Origin: Marmoricola sp. URHB0036
Lineage (GTDB): Bacteria > Actinomycetota > Actinomycetes > Propionibacteriales > Nocardioidaceae
Assembly (NCBI RefSeq): GCF_000426045.1
Contig: NZ_AUEP01000014.1
Location: 1-64,000, forward strand
Direction of reading: 5' to 3'
Length of the DNA: 64,000 bases
In this document: positions 56,461 through 64,000 of the stretch, piece by piece
How positions within the stretch are numbered: the stretch's first letter is position 1
How the letters are laid out: each line of letters opens with the position of its first letter
Made by a program: the position numbers and the translations under genes
The notes under the pieces: model-generated
What the model saw: the letters and a program-made list of their open reading frames with translations, nothing else
Told to the model about the DNA's origin: nothing
The model's database searches: none

Positions 56461-59400
56461 GGTTCCGCACCGCCGTCCGCCTGCTCGCCGTCTGTCTGCT
56501 CCTGGTCGGGTTGGCGTTCATCCAGAACTCCGGCTTCCTGGTCTCGGACACGAAGTTCGACCTGGCGGTGTCGCCGCAGCAGTTCCTGGAGCGCGCCCTG
56601 CACCTGTGGGACGACGGTGGCGCCTTCGGCCAGCTGCAGAACCAGGCCTACGGCTACCTGTGGCCGATGGGGCCGTTCTTCGCGCTCCTGCACGCCGCCG
56701 CCGTTCCCGGCTGGATCGTCCAGCGGCTGTGGCAGGCGCTCATCATGATCGTGGCGTTCCTGGGCACCGTCCGCGTGGTGCGGGCGCTGGGCGTCCGCTC
56801 GGACCTGGCGAGCATCTCGGCCGGGCTCGCCTTCGCACTCTCCCCGCGCATGCTCACCGTGCTCGGACCGATCTCCATCGAGGCCTGGCCGAGCGCACTG
56901 GCGCCGTGGGTCCTGCTGCCGCTGATCCTGGGCTCGAACTCGGGATCACCCCGACGCGCAGCCGCGCTGTCGGCCGTCGCGGTCGCCCTGGTCGGCGGGG
57001 TGAACGCCTCGGCCACGTTCGCAGTGCTGCCGCTCGGCGTCATCTGGATCCTCACCCGGACTGGCGGCCCGCGACGTCGCAGCCTGATGATCTGGTGGCC
57101 GACCTTCACGCTGGTCGGGACGCTGTGGTGGCTGGTGCCGCTGTTCGTGATGGGTTCCTACAGCCCGCCCTTCCTCGACTTCATCGAGACGACGTCGGTC
57201 ACGACGTTCCCGACCACGGTCTTCGACGCACTGAGGGGTACGTCGAACTGGATCCCCTACGTCAGCCCCGACTCCCGAGCCGGCAACGACCTCGTCACCG
57301 CGGGCTTTCTCGCCGTGAACAGTGGCGTCCTGCTGCTAACCGGGTTCGCCGGGCTGATCGACCGCCGCAACCCGCACCGACCGTTCCTCGCCATCTCGGT
57401 GCTCACCGGCCTGTTGATGGTGACGGCTGGTCACACCGGCACCGTCCACGGTCTCTTCGCCGGGGACATCCGCACCTTGCTCGACGGTGCCTTGGCACCG
57501 CTGCGCAACGTGCACAAGTTCGACCCGATCATCAGGCTGCCGCTCGTGATCGGCCTGGCCTTGGTCGTCGAGCGACTGCTCGCGGCGCGGCGCGCCACCC
57601 CACGGACGACGGACGACGTCGGTCCCATGCTCGAACGCGTCAACCAGACCGCGGTGCTGGGCCTGGTGATGGTGGGGCTCATCGGGTCCTTCTCGCCGAT
57701 CCTGGTCGGTCGGCTCGAACCGGCCAACCCGGTGGCCGAGGTGCCGACGTACTGGAAGCAGACGGCCACCTATCTCGCGGCCCACCCCGGCGACGGCACC
57801 GCCCTGCTCGCGCCAGGTTCGGCCTTCGGGACCTATCTGTGGGGGTCACCCAAGGACGAGCCGCTCCAGTTCCTGGCCCACTCGCCGTGGGCCGTGCGCA
57901 ACGCCATCCCGCTCGCACCGGTGAACAACATCCGGATGCTCGACACCGTCGAGGACCGCTTCGCCCAGGGCCACGGGTCCATCGGGTTCACGAGGTACCT
58001 CCAGCGCAACGGCATCGGGTTCCTCGTCGTACGCAACGACCTCCATCCGAGCAGTGACGTGCCGGATCCGGTGGTGGTGCACCAGGCCATCGCCCAGTCG
58101 CCCGGACTGACCAGGGTCGCCCACTTCGGGCCGGACGTCGGCGGAGGCGCACACCTCACCACCGGGAAGATCCGGACCGTGGTCAACGGCGGGTGGCAGG
58201 CGGAGTACCCCGCGGTCGAGATCTACCGGGTGCCGGGCGTCTCCTCGACCACCTCGGGGACCAGTCCGACCGTCGTGGTCGGGGGGCCAGAGGACCTCCT
58301 CGACCTCCAGGACTTCCACGTGATCGGGACCGAACCGACGGTGCTCGGCTCCGACGTCGACTCGCACGTCGAGGTGGGACCGGGCGCGGCGCCGTACGTG
58401 CTCACCGACGGGCTGCGCCGACGTGAGCGCTCCTACGCCCGCATCCACGACGGCTACTCCGCGACCCAGGCCGAACGCGACCGGGCGCGAGCGCTCAACC
58501 CGCACCTGGACTACCTGACGGCCCACCAACGTCGCTGGCAGACCGTCGCCCGCTACGTCGGGGCGCGCTCCGTGACCGCCTCCTCCTCGGAGTCGGACTC
58601 CGACGCACCCGGCGGCTCCCGCCGCGGCGAGCTGCCGTACGCCGCCGTCGACGGGTCGACCGCCACCGAGTGGGTCTCGAACCCCTCGCGGTCGGGTCAC
58701 ATCTGGTGGCGCGTCACGCTGCCCGAAGCCCGGGACGTCGGGACGGTGACGGTGAACCTGGGCTCGCGCGCGGTCGACAACGGCGTGGTCCGCGTCCGCA
58801 CCGAGAACGGCGTGAGCGCGGCCCAGGCCACCGGCCCTCGGGAGAAGGTCGACCTCACGCCACCGCCCGGACGGACCCGCTGGGTGCAGGTCGAGGCGCC
58901 CGGGACCAACAACCGGCTGATGGCCCTGGCCGACGTGTCCTTCGACGGTCTCGACGTGCACCGCGAGCTGGTGCTGCCCCGTGTCCCCGACTCCTGGGGC
59001 GATCCGAGCGCCGTGGTGCTGCGCGCCGACCTCGATGCCCGACGAGGTTGCACCCAGGTCGACGGCAGCGTGCGCTGTGCCCAGGACAAGGACCGGCCGA
59101 GCGAGGAGGCCACCGGCGTCGGCCGGGCCTTCACCCTGCCGGAGGTGGGCCGGTTCGCGCCCCGGATGCGGGTGCGACCGCTCGCGGGGGAGGCCCTCGA
59201 CGCGCTCATCCTGCGTGGCCAGCCGATCAACATCACGGCGTCCTCGACGGCAGTCCCCGACCCGCGAGCCTCGCCGATCGCCGCCATCGACGGGGACCCC
59301 GGCACCACCTGGATCGCGAACGTGGCCGACTTCAAGCCAACCCTCGACCTGAGCTGGATCGGCCGCCGCGCCATCAGCGGCGTGAGCATGAGCACCTCCG

Positions 59401-60587
59401 ACGACGTCGCCGCCCGCCAACCCCGGGAGATCACCCTCATCTGGCCGCGAGGCCACCGCGACGTGACGCTCGACGCCGACGGCCAGGCGCGGTTCCCGGC
59501 CATCCGCACCGCGCGGCTGCGGATCCTGGTGCGGGAGGCTGCGTTCGCCACCGACGTGGGCTTCGACGGGCGCTCGAGCCAGATCGGCGTCGGCATCGGG
59601 GAGCTCCGCCTGCGCGGGCTGCCCTACGTGCCGACCGTGCTCTCGACCCGCGTCACCCGCACCAGCTGCGGCACCGGCCCGCAGGTGAGCGTCAACGGCA
59701 CGTCCTACCCGACCCGGGTCGTCGCCACCGCAGCGCGGCTGTTCTCAGGGCGGCCGGTGCCGGCCAGGATCTGTACGGCGGGTCAGACGGCGACTCCGAC
59801 GAGCCCGGTCGATCTTCGTGGCGGCACCAACGAGGTCACCGTGCGGGGATCCGATGCCTTCCAGTTCCAGTCGCTCGTCCTGCGCAACACCGCCGCGGCG
59901 AGCGCCGGCGGTGCGTCGTACGCCGCCCCCTCGACCCGGCACGGCGCCGTCCGGACCGTGATCCAGCCGACCGTCGGTGGCTCGCACGACGTGGTCAACC
60001 TCGGCCAGAACGCGAACCCGGGCTGGCGGGCCGGCCAGGACGGGCACACGCTCGCGCCGGTCGTGCTCAACGGATGGCAGCAGGGGTGGCAGCTGCGCGA
60101 CTCGAGGCCGGTGGTGGCGACGTTCCGACCTGACGCCCTCTACCGCATCGGGCTCGGGGTCGGCCTGCTGTGCCTCGCCGTGCTCATCGGCGCCACCGTC
60201 CTCCTGGGGCTGCGTCGACGCCGCGGCCCCGAGCCGCCTCCACTCGGAGAGGCGAGGGTGCCCTGGTTGCTGGCCTACGGCCTGGCCGGCGGTGGTGCGC
60301 TGCTGGTGGCCGGCTGGGCGGGCCTGCTCGTCGCTGTCATCGTGGCCGTCGGCTCAGCGGCCCTGCGCGGGGAGCTGGCACAGGCGGGTCCATGGATCTT
60401 CGGTGGCCTGTGCCTGCTGGCCTCGGTGGGCTACTTCTTCCACCCCTGGGCCGACGTCGCGGGTTGGGCCGGCCAGGAGTCCTGGCCGCACTACCTCGTG
60501 CTGGCCCCGGTGGTGGCCGCGCTCATCGGGCTCTCGCCCCGGCCCAGCGGACGCAGGCGCGACGCGGGCACCTCGATCAGCCGGTAG
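56457..60587 (+). CDS. aftD: AftD-type giant membrane glycosyltransferase (DUF3367)
   Basis: 1376 aa from GTG 56457. The N-terminal GT-C region (about 1-450) has some eleven membrane segments; the first outer loop FLVSDTKFDLAVSPQQFLERALHLWDDGGAFGQLQNQAYGYLWPMGPF contains the acidic and Gln/Asn residues typical of the alpha-1,3-arabinofuranosyltransferase family. A long outer part (about 480-1230) holds at least two F5/8-type carbohydrate-binding-like domains (ATEWVSNPSRSGHIWWRVTLPEARDVGTVTVNLG; TTWIANVADFKPTLDLSWIG). Membrane segments return at the end. The 3' end overlaps the convergent acyltransferase by 97 bases. In arabinan-less actinobacteria the true sugar is unknown. Confidence 0.85.
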   Translation: MRFRTAVRLLAVCLLLVGLAFIQNSGFLVSDTKFDLAVSPQQFLERALHLWDDGGAFGQLQNQAYGYLWPMGPFFALLHAAAVPGWIVQRLWQALIMIVAFLGTVRVVRALGVRSDLASISAGLAFALSPRMLTVLGPISIEAWPSALAPWVLLPLILGSNSGSPRRAAALSAVAVALVGGVNASATFAVLPLGVIWILTRTGGPRRRSLMIWWPTFTLVGTLWWLVPLFVMGSYSPPFLDFIETTSVTTFPTTVFDALRGTSNWIPYVSPDSRAGNDLVTAGFLAVNSGVLLLTGFAGLIDRRNPHRPFLAISVLTGLLMVTAGHTGTVHGLFAGDIRTLLDGALAPLRNVHKFDPIIRLPLVIGLALVVERLLAARRATPRTTDDVGPMLERVNQTAVLGLVMVGLIGSFSPILVGRLEPANPVAEVPTYWKQTATYLAAHPGDGTALLAPGSAFGTYLWGSPKDEPLQFLAHSPWAVRNAIPLAPVNNIRMLDTVEDRFAQGHGSIGFTRYLQRNGIGFLVVRNDLHPSSDVPDPVVVHQAIAQSPGLTRVAHFGPDVGGGAHLTTGKIRTVVNGGWQAEYPAVEIYRVPGVSSTTSGTSPTVVVGGPEDLLDLQDFHVIGTEPTVLGSDVDSHVEVGPGAAPYVLTDGLRRRERSYARIHDGYSATQAERDRARALNPHLDYLTAHQRRWQTVARYVGARSVTASSSESDSDAPGGSRRGELPYAAVDGSTATEWVSNPSRSGHIWWRVTLPEARDVGTVTVNLGSRAVDNGVVRVRTENGVSAAQATGPREKVDLTPPPGRTRWVQVEAPGTNNRLMALADVSFDGLDVHRELVLPRVPDSWGDPSAVVLRADLDARRGCTQVDGSVRCAQDKDRPSEEATGVGRAFTLPEVGRFAPRMRVRPLAGEALDALILRGQPINITASSTAVPDPRASPIAAIDGDPGTTWIANVADFKPTLDLSWIGRRAISGVSMSTSDDVAARQPREITLIWPRGHRDVTLDADGQARFPAIRTARLRILVREAAFATDVGFDGRSSQIGVGIGELRLRGLPYVPTVLSTRVTRTSCGTGPQVSVNGTSYPTRVVATAARLFSGRPVPARICTAGQTATPTSPVDLRGGTNEVTVRGSDAFQFQSLVLRNTAAASAGGASYAAPSTRHGAVRTVIQPTVGGSHDVVNLGQNANPGWRAGQDGHTLAPVVLNGWQQGWQLRDSRPVVATFRPDALYRIGLGVGLLCLAVLIGATVLLGLRRRRGPEPPPLGEARVPWLLAYGLAGGGALLVAGWAGLLVAVIVAVGSAALRGELAQAGPWIFGGLCLLASVGYFFHPWADVAGWAGQESWPHYLVLAPVVAALIGLSPRPSGRRRDAGTSISR

Positions 60588-61711
60588 GCCACCTCGGCCG
60601 CCGCCAGGCTGAGCGCCAGCGAGATCGCCCAGATGGCCACGAACCGGCCCTCGAACAGCGGCCACCCGGTCACCCACATGACGAAGTGCAGCACCGGCAG
60701 GTGCAGGCAGAAGAAGCCGTAGGAGATGAACCCGAGGTGGCGTGCCCAGCGCTGGCTCAGCACCCGCGCATACGCGCTGTCCGGTGCCGGGAAGATCCCG
60801 GTCATGACCACAAGGCCGCCGATCGCGGCGTACACGAGGTTCTTGGCCAGCAGCTGCCCGGGCGTCGGTGCGACCAGCATCGACGGGCCGGCCAGGGGAG
60901 TGGCGGCGACCAGCATCAGCCCGGCGGCCATCGCCCAGCAGCTGCCGGGTTGCCCGGCCAGGGACACGACCCGCGAGATCCAGCGTGACGTGCTGCCGCG
61001 CCGGTGGAGCAGTTCGACCAGGGCAAGCAGGATGCCGACCCCGAACCAGCAGAGGTACGCCGGCAGCCACTCGTTGGGCTGCCCCGACGTCCACCCGCTC
61101 GCCCACGGCGAACCCCACAGCTCCCAGCCGACCGTCACCGCCACCAGGACCAGCACGAGCGCCAGCACCCGGCGCGGGTGGAGCCGGCCCGACCGGCCGA
61201 CGGCGATCAGCATCAACAGCGGGAGCAGCACGTAGAAGGAGACCTCGACCGCGAGGCTCCACATGTGGGTCAGCCCGTCCGGCAGCTGGCGGTCGACGAA
61301 GGTGTTGCCCAGTCCCAGGGTGACGGCCCAGTCGCGTGGCCCGAGGTCGTTGTTCTTGGTGATCAGCCCCAGCGCCAGCAGTGCCGTCACGACGTACAAC
61401 GGCAGGATCCGCAGGGCCCGCTTCCAGTAGTAGTGCCCCAGCGCGGGTGCTGGACGGCGGTCCAGGGCACGGGCCAGGTAGGGCCGCGCCAGCAGGAAAC
61501 CGGACAGGACGAAGAAGATCGCCACTCCCACGTCGAGGCGCGCCAGCACCGAGCCCCACACGCCGTGCCCGATGTAGGCGCCGGCCCAGTACGCCGCGTG
61601 CGTGGTGAACACTGCCAAGGCACCGACCGCGCGCAAGGCGTCGAGAGCAGGGAAGACCGGACCCTGCTCGGGGGTCAGGACGGGGGAGGAGATCGTGTCC
61701 TCGTGCGTCAC
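60491..61711 (-). CDS. Acyltransferase 3 family membrane protein
   Basis: 406 aa from GTG 61711, overlapping the upstream gene stop (GTGA). About ten membrane segments. The N-terminal PALDALRAVGALAVFTTHAAY carries the catalytic His region, and FFVLSGFLLARPYL and THMWSLAVEVSFYVLLPLL are family hallmarks. It acylates sugars or lipids at the membrane. By context this is the counterpart of M. tuberculosis Rv0228. The C-terminal tail of about 20 residues is encoded opposite the end of aftD. Confidence 0.88.
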   Translation of the reverse strand: MTHEDTISSPVLTPEQGPVFPALDALRAVGALAVFTTHAAYWAGAYIGHGVWGSVLARLDVGVAIFFVLSGFLLARPYLARALDRRPAPALGHYYWKRALRILPLYVVTALLALGLITKNNDLGPRDWAVTLGLGNTFVDRQLPDGLTHMWSLAVEVSFYVLLPLLMLIAVGRSGRLHPRRVLALVLVLVAVTVGWELWGSPWASGWTSGQPNEWLPAYLCWFGVGILLALVELLHRRGSTSRWISRVVSLAGQPGSCWAMAAGLMLVAATPLAGPSMLVAPTPGQLLAKNLVYAAIGGLVVMTGIFPAPDSAYARVLSQRWARHLGFISYGFFCLHLPVLHFVMWVTGWPLFEGRFVAIWAISLALSLAAAEVAYRLIEVPASRLRPLGRGESPMSAATTGASTR

Positions 61712-63537
61712 AGACTTCCCCCTGCCACCGGTTGTCCGACCTCGATGCGGTCGACGCACATGGTCTGGCCGGGCTCCAGCCCGTCGATGCGGACCGAGTC
61801 GAACGTCCCGGTCACCCGCAGGAAGAGATTACCCAGACCACCGGGAACCTGGACTCGACGCTCGTCGTCGCCGGTGGTGATGGTCAGCTCGGACGGGTCG
61901 CTGGCCAGGTAGCCGACCCGTAGCCACCAGGTCGACTCGAAGGCCCGGCCCTCGAGCGGGATGTCGAGCCCCGCCGAGGTCACGTGCCAGCCGCAGCCCT
62001 CCGACGGTCCCTCGCGTGACGCGACGCCGAGCTTGATGTCGGCCCGGTGGAGCCCACCCTTCGGCCCGACGACCAGCAGCCGCCGGCTCACTGACGGGAA
62101 GGTCACGTGCTCGGAGACGAGCCGCGCCAGCAGCTCGGTGGTGTTGCGCGGGTAGAGGAGTCGCGTCAGCACGGACTCGGGCGGGCTGGTCGAGACGAGG
62201 TCCGCTCGGCCGGCGTGCCGAAGGTCGTTGCGCAGGTTGTGCACGTAGGCGTTGCTGGCGTTCCCGGTGTGCCAGATGTGGCCGTACGCCACCGAGTTGG
62301 CGATCCCCGAGACACTGACCAGCGAGACGAGGAACACCGGCCACCACCGCGGGAGGGCCAGCACCAACGGCTGTTCGCGCGGTTCGCTGCTCTCGACCGC
62401 ACCCTTCAGCTCGATCGAGGCGAGTGCGATGCAGAGCACCGCCACGCACGCCGTTCCGGTGAGGAAGCGGTAGTCGCGCCCGGCGACCTGACCGTAGTCG
62501 GACCTGGCGCTGGCCAGCAGCCCGGCGACGATCACGAGGTAGAGGCCGAGCAGGACCCAGGCACGCAGCGTCCGGGTCCGGCGCAGGGCGAGGTAGACGA
62601 TGACCAGCGCGGCCAGGGCCCACGAGGCACTCACCAGGAGGTCCGGGGTGTCACTGAACGCCGTCGGCGGGCTCGGGTCGCGCCACTGCCACGGTCCTCC
62701 GAGGATTCCGGGCACCAGGGCTCGACCGAAGAGCAGCGAGACCAGCTCGCCCAGCGACGTCGTGGGTGCGTCCTTGGTGATCTGCGGGACCTCGAGCAGG
62801 TAGTAGCCGCTGTAGGCCGCGCCCAGGAGGATCAGCAGCAACCAGCTGTAGCGGTAGGACCAGAGCACGTGCCAGAGCCGACGCAGCAGCGAGCCGGAGG
62901 AGAAGTAGGCCACGGCGAGGTAGGCCAGCACGGGCAGCACCAGCACGGCCTTCACGTCGAAGGCGAGGCTCACGGCCACGGCGACAACGGTCCCCGCCAG
63001 GGGCAGCCAGCGCCTGGTGCGCAGGTGGACCACCCACGCCCCGACGGCGACGAAGAAGGAGACCTGGGCGGGCAGCGAGGTGAGGGACGCGATCCACCAG
63101 GTGAAACCCGGGAGGGTCAGGGCGCTGGTCAGGTAGATCGCCAACGGCACCAGGATGGCCGGTCGGGTGCCGAAAAGGGTGCGCAGCATCCACCAGGCCG
63201 CGAGGCTGGCGGCGGCCTGGAGCACCAGGGTGAACGAGGCGGCCAGGGTCCAGTTGAGCTCGCCGGAGTGGGCCACGATCCAGGTGACCAGGCGCCCACC
63301 GGGCATCAGGTGACCCTCGTAGGGGCGCATCAGGAAATGGACGCTCAGGGCAGACCTGCGGGCGTCGTACAGGAAGCTGTAGTCGTCGTACAGGAACCAC
63401 GACGGGAGCAGCACCCACGCCCGGAAGGCGACCTGCGCGACCACCATGACGGCGGCGACGGCGGAGACTCGTTGGGCACGGTCCCGGGAGGTCCAGACGG
63501 CCGCGAGCGCACGCAACGGGGTGGTCACTGCGAGCAC
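61708..63537 (-). CDS. Large membrane protein, GT-C-like, function unknown
   Basis: 609 aa from GTG 63537, with AAGGAGG (63549-63543) five bases before; an ATG at 63582 would include that ribosome site in the gene. About twelve membrane segments. The first outer loop, PSWFLYDDYSFLYDARRSALSVHFLMRPYEGHLMPGGR, has paired Asp residues like the catalytic loop of GT-C enzymes. The C-terminal 150 residues form a beta-rich outer domain. Probably a glycosyltransferase of the same pathway as aftD; coupled to the acyltransferase. Confidence 0.65.
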   Translation of the reverse strand: MLAVTTPLRALAAVWTSRDRAQRVSAVAAVMVVAQVAFRAWVLLPSWFLYDDYSFLYDARRSALSVHFLMRPYEGHLMPGGRLVTWIVAHSGELNWTLAASFTLVLQAAASLAAWWMLRTLFGTRPAILVPLAIYLTSALTLPGFTWWIASLTSLPAQVSFFVAVGAWVVHLRTRRWLPLAGTVVAVAVSLAFDVKAVLVLPVLAYLAVAYFSSGSLLRRLWHVLWSYRYSWLLLILLGAAYSGYYLLEVPQITKDAPTTSLGELVSLLFGRALVPGILGGPWQWRDPSPPTAFSDTPDLLVSASWALAALVIVYLALRRTRTLRAWVLLGLYLVIVAGLLASARSDYGQVAGRDYRFLTGTACVAVLCIALASIELKGAVESSEPREQPLVLALPRWWPVFLVSLVSVSGIANSVAYGHIWHTGNASNAYVHNLRNDLRHAGRADLVSTSPPESVLTRLLYPRNTTELLARLVSEHVTFPSVSRRLLVVGPKGGLHRADIKLGVASREGPSEGCGWHVTSAGLDIPLEGRAFESTWWLRVGYLASDPSELTITTGDDERRVQVPGGLGNLFLRVTGTFDSVRIDGLEPGQTMCVDRIEVGQPVAGGSL

Positions 63538-63652
63538 CCCGTCCTCCTTCGGCTGCGACGCGTGGCACGCACGGCGTGGCATCGCGTGGAGGCCATCATG
63601 CTGGGCGCCCGAATCCTACGTCCTTGTTTCGGGAGGGTGTCCGGCACATATC

Positions 63653-63671
63653 GGGGCGCCTGATGCGCCCC
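63653..63671. terminator. Hairpin between divergent genes
   Basis: GGGGCGC and GCGCCCC pair about a five-base loop. It lies upstream of both divergent genes, so a regulatory rather than terminating role is as likely. Confidence 0.3.
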
Positions 63672-63686
63672 CGGCACGGAGTGCGC

Positions 63687-63692
63687 TACCTT
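63687..63692 (+). promoter_or_regulatory. Possible -10 box of the DUF3068 gene
   Basis: TACCTT, 27 bases before the ATG, leaving room for the ribosome site GGGAGGG (63708-63714). Confidence 0.35.
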
Positions 63693-63719
63693 ACGCCGAC
63701 GAGTTCTGGGAGGGACTAC

Positions 63720-64000
63720 ATGCGCAAGATCATTCCGGTGCTGTTCGGACTCGGTGGATTTCTTCTCGTAGCAGGCCTCGTCTGCTGGCTCTGGGCACCG
63801 GGAGTGGTGAAGAAGACCCCGCTCGACGTGAGCACCACGACTCACCTCAGCGGCCAGGCCCAGAAGCTCAACACCGCGACCGGGGAGCTCGAGTCCAACC
63901 CCGTGAACGCGACCAGCGTGACCAAGACGGACTCGAAGGCCTCCAGCGACAACGTCGTCGTCTGGACCAACAGCAGCTGCCTGGTCATCGACACGGACAA
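63720..64000 (+). CDS. DUF3068 membrane-anchored protein, N-terminal part (runs off the window)
   Basis: ATG 63720, at least 93 codons. N-terminal membrane segment (IIPVLFGLGGFLLVAGLVCWLWAPGVV), then an outer domain beginning VKKTPLDVSTTTHLSGQAQKL with VTKTDSKASSDNVVVWTNSS, the DUF3068 (PorA-family) pattern. Members usually end in a second membrane segment. Rv0227c of M. tuberculosis belongs here and lies beside the acyltransferase Rv0228, as in this window. Function unknown. Confidence 0.82.
   Translation, partial: MRKIIPVLFGLGGFLLVAGLVCWLWAPGVVKKTPLDVSTTTHLSGQAQKLNTATGELESNPVNATSVTKTDSKASSDNVVVWTNSSCLVIDTD

Overview
The window is about 70% GC and reads as chromosome of a Nocardioides-like actinobacterium (Propionibacteriales). 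The reasons are many GTG starts, -10 hexamers of the form TAnnnT placed 6-9 bases before a GTG or ATG (leaderless mRNAs), an actinobacterial LexA box and Zur boxes, an HGxxPAAW/DUF2752 pair inside a his/trp cluster, and a gene order recalling Mycobacterium tuberculosis hisI-trp-lgt-pyk-pdtaR-polA. I see no prophage, insertion sequence, CRISPR array or rRNA. There is one tRNA gene.

Layout. 1-3.3 kb: N-terminus of a LexA-controlled DUF222/HNH protein, a sensor histidine kinase and a two-ACT-domain protein. 3.1-6.3 kb: a zinc operon read leftward (znuA-znuC-znuB-zur-small ORF) behind two Zur boxes, the first covering the znuA start codon. 6.4-12.7 kb: a small monooxygenase-like protein, glyS, a lipoprotein, dusB (apparently starting at CTG), a two-repeat PQ-loop/SWEET-like protein, a secreted SH3 plus peptidase-like protein and a TIGR03085 protein. 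12.8-16.4 kb: two half-ABC exporters with complementary degenerate sites, so probably a heterodimer. 16.5-18.4 kb: ECF sigma factor, RskA-like anti-sigma factor and secreted fasciclin protein, an arrangement like sigK-rskA-mpt70/83.

18.5-24.9 kb: one long run hisI, trp-associated membrane protein, HGxxPAAW, DUF2752, trpC, trpB, trpA, SCO-like lipoprotein, lgt. 25.0-32.7 kb: gltB, gltD and pyruvate kinase, with a striking palindrome/hairpin/palindrome block before pyk. 32.7-38.9 kb: a complete branched-chain amino acid ABC transporter (livJ-livH-livM-livG-livF, leftward) whose LivM has about 425 extra N-terminal residues. 39.0-42.0 kb: a short-variable-arm tRNA with a leucine (CAA) anticodon followed 37 bases later by an HTH plus LAGLIDADG-type gene, then the divergent ANTAR response regulator PdtaR, a DUF554 protein and a GNAT acetyltransferase.

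42.0-64.0 kb is dominated by envelope-glycan genes lying on both sides of polA: GT-C glycosyltransferases, two flippases, a polyprenyl-type GT2, a sulfotransferase, a sugar aminotransferase, two methyltransferases, a GT4, an AftD-type giant protein, an acyltransferase, DUF2613 and DUF3068 proteins. From 52.5 kb on the gene content resembles the M. tuberculosis Rv0224c-Rv0236c region. Together these genes could build, modify (amine, methyl, sulfate, acyl) and export a lipid-linked glycan.

Within operons, genes are joined again and again by 4-base overlaps (ATGA or GTGA, once CTGA). First genes of operons are mostly leaderless. These two rules were used to choose many of the starts given here. 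All functional calls rest on reading the translated sequence; no database search was run.
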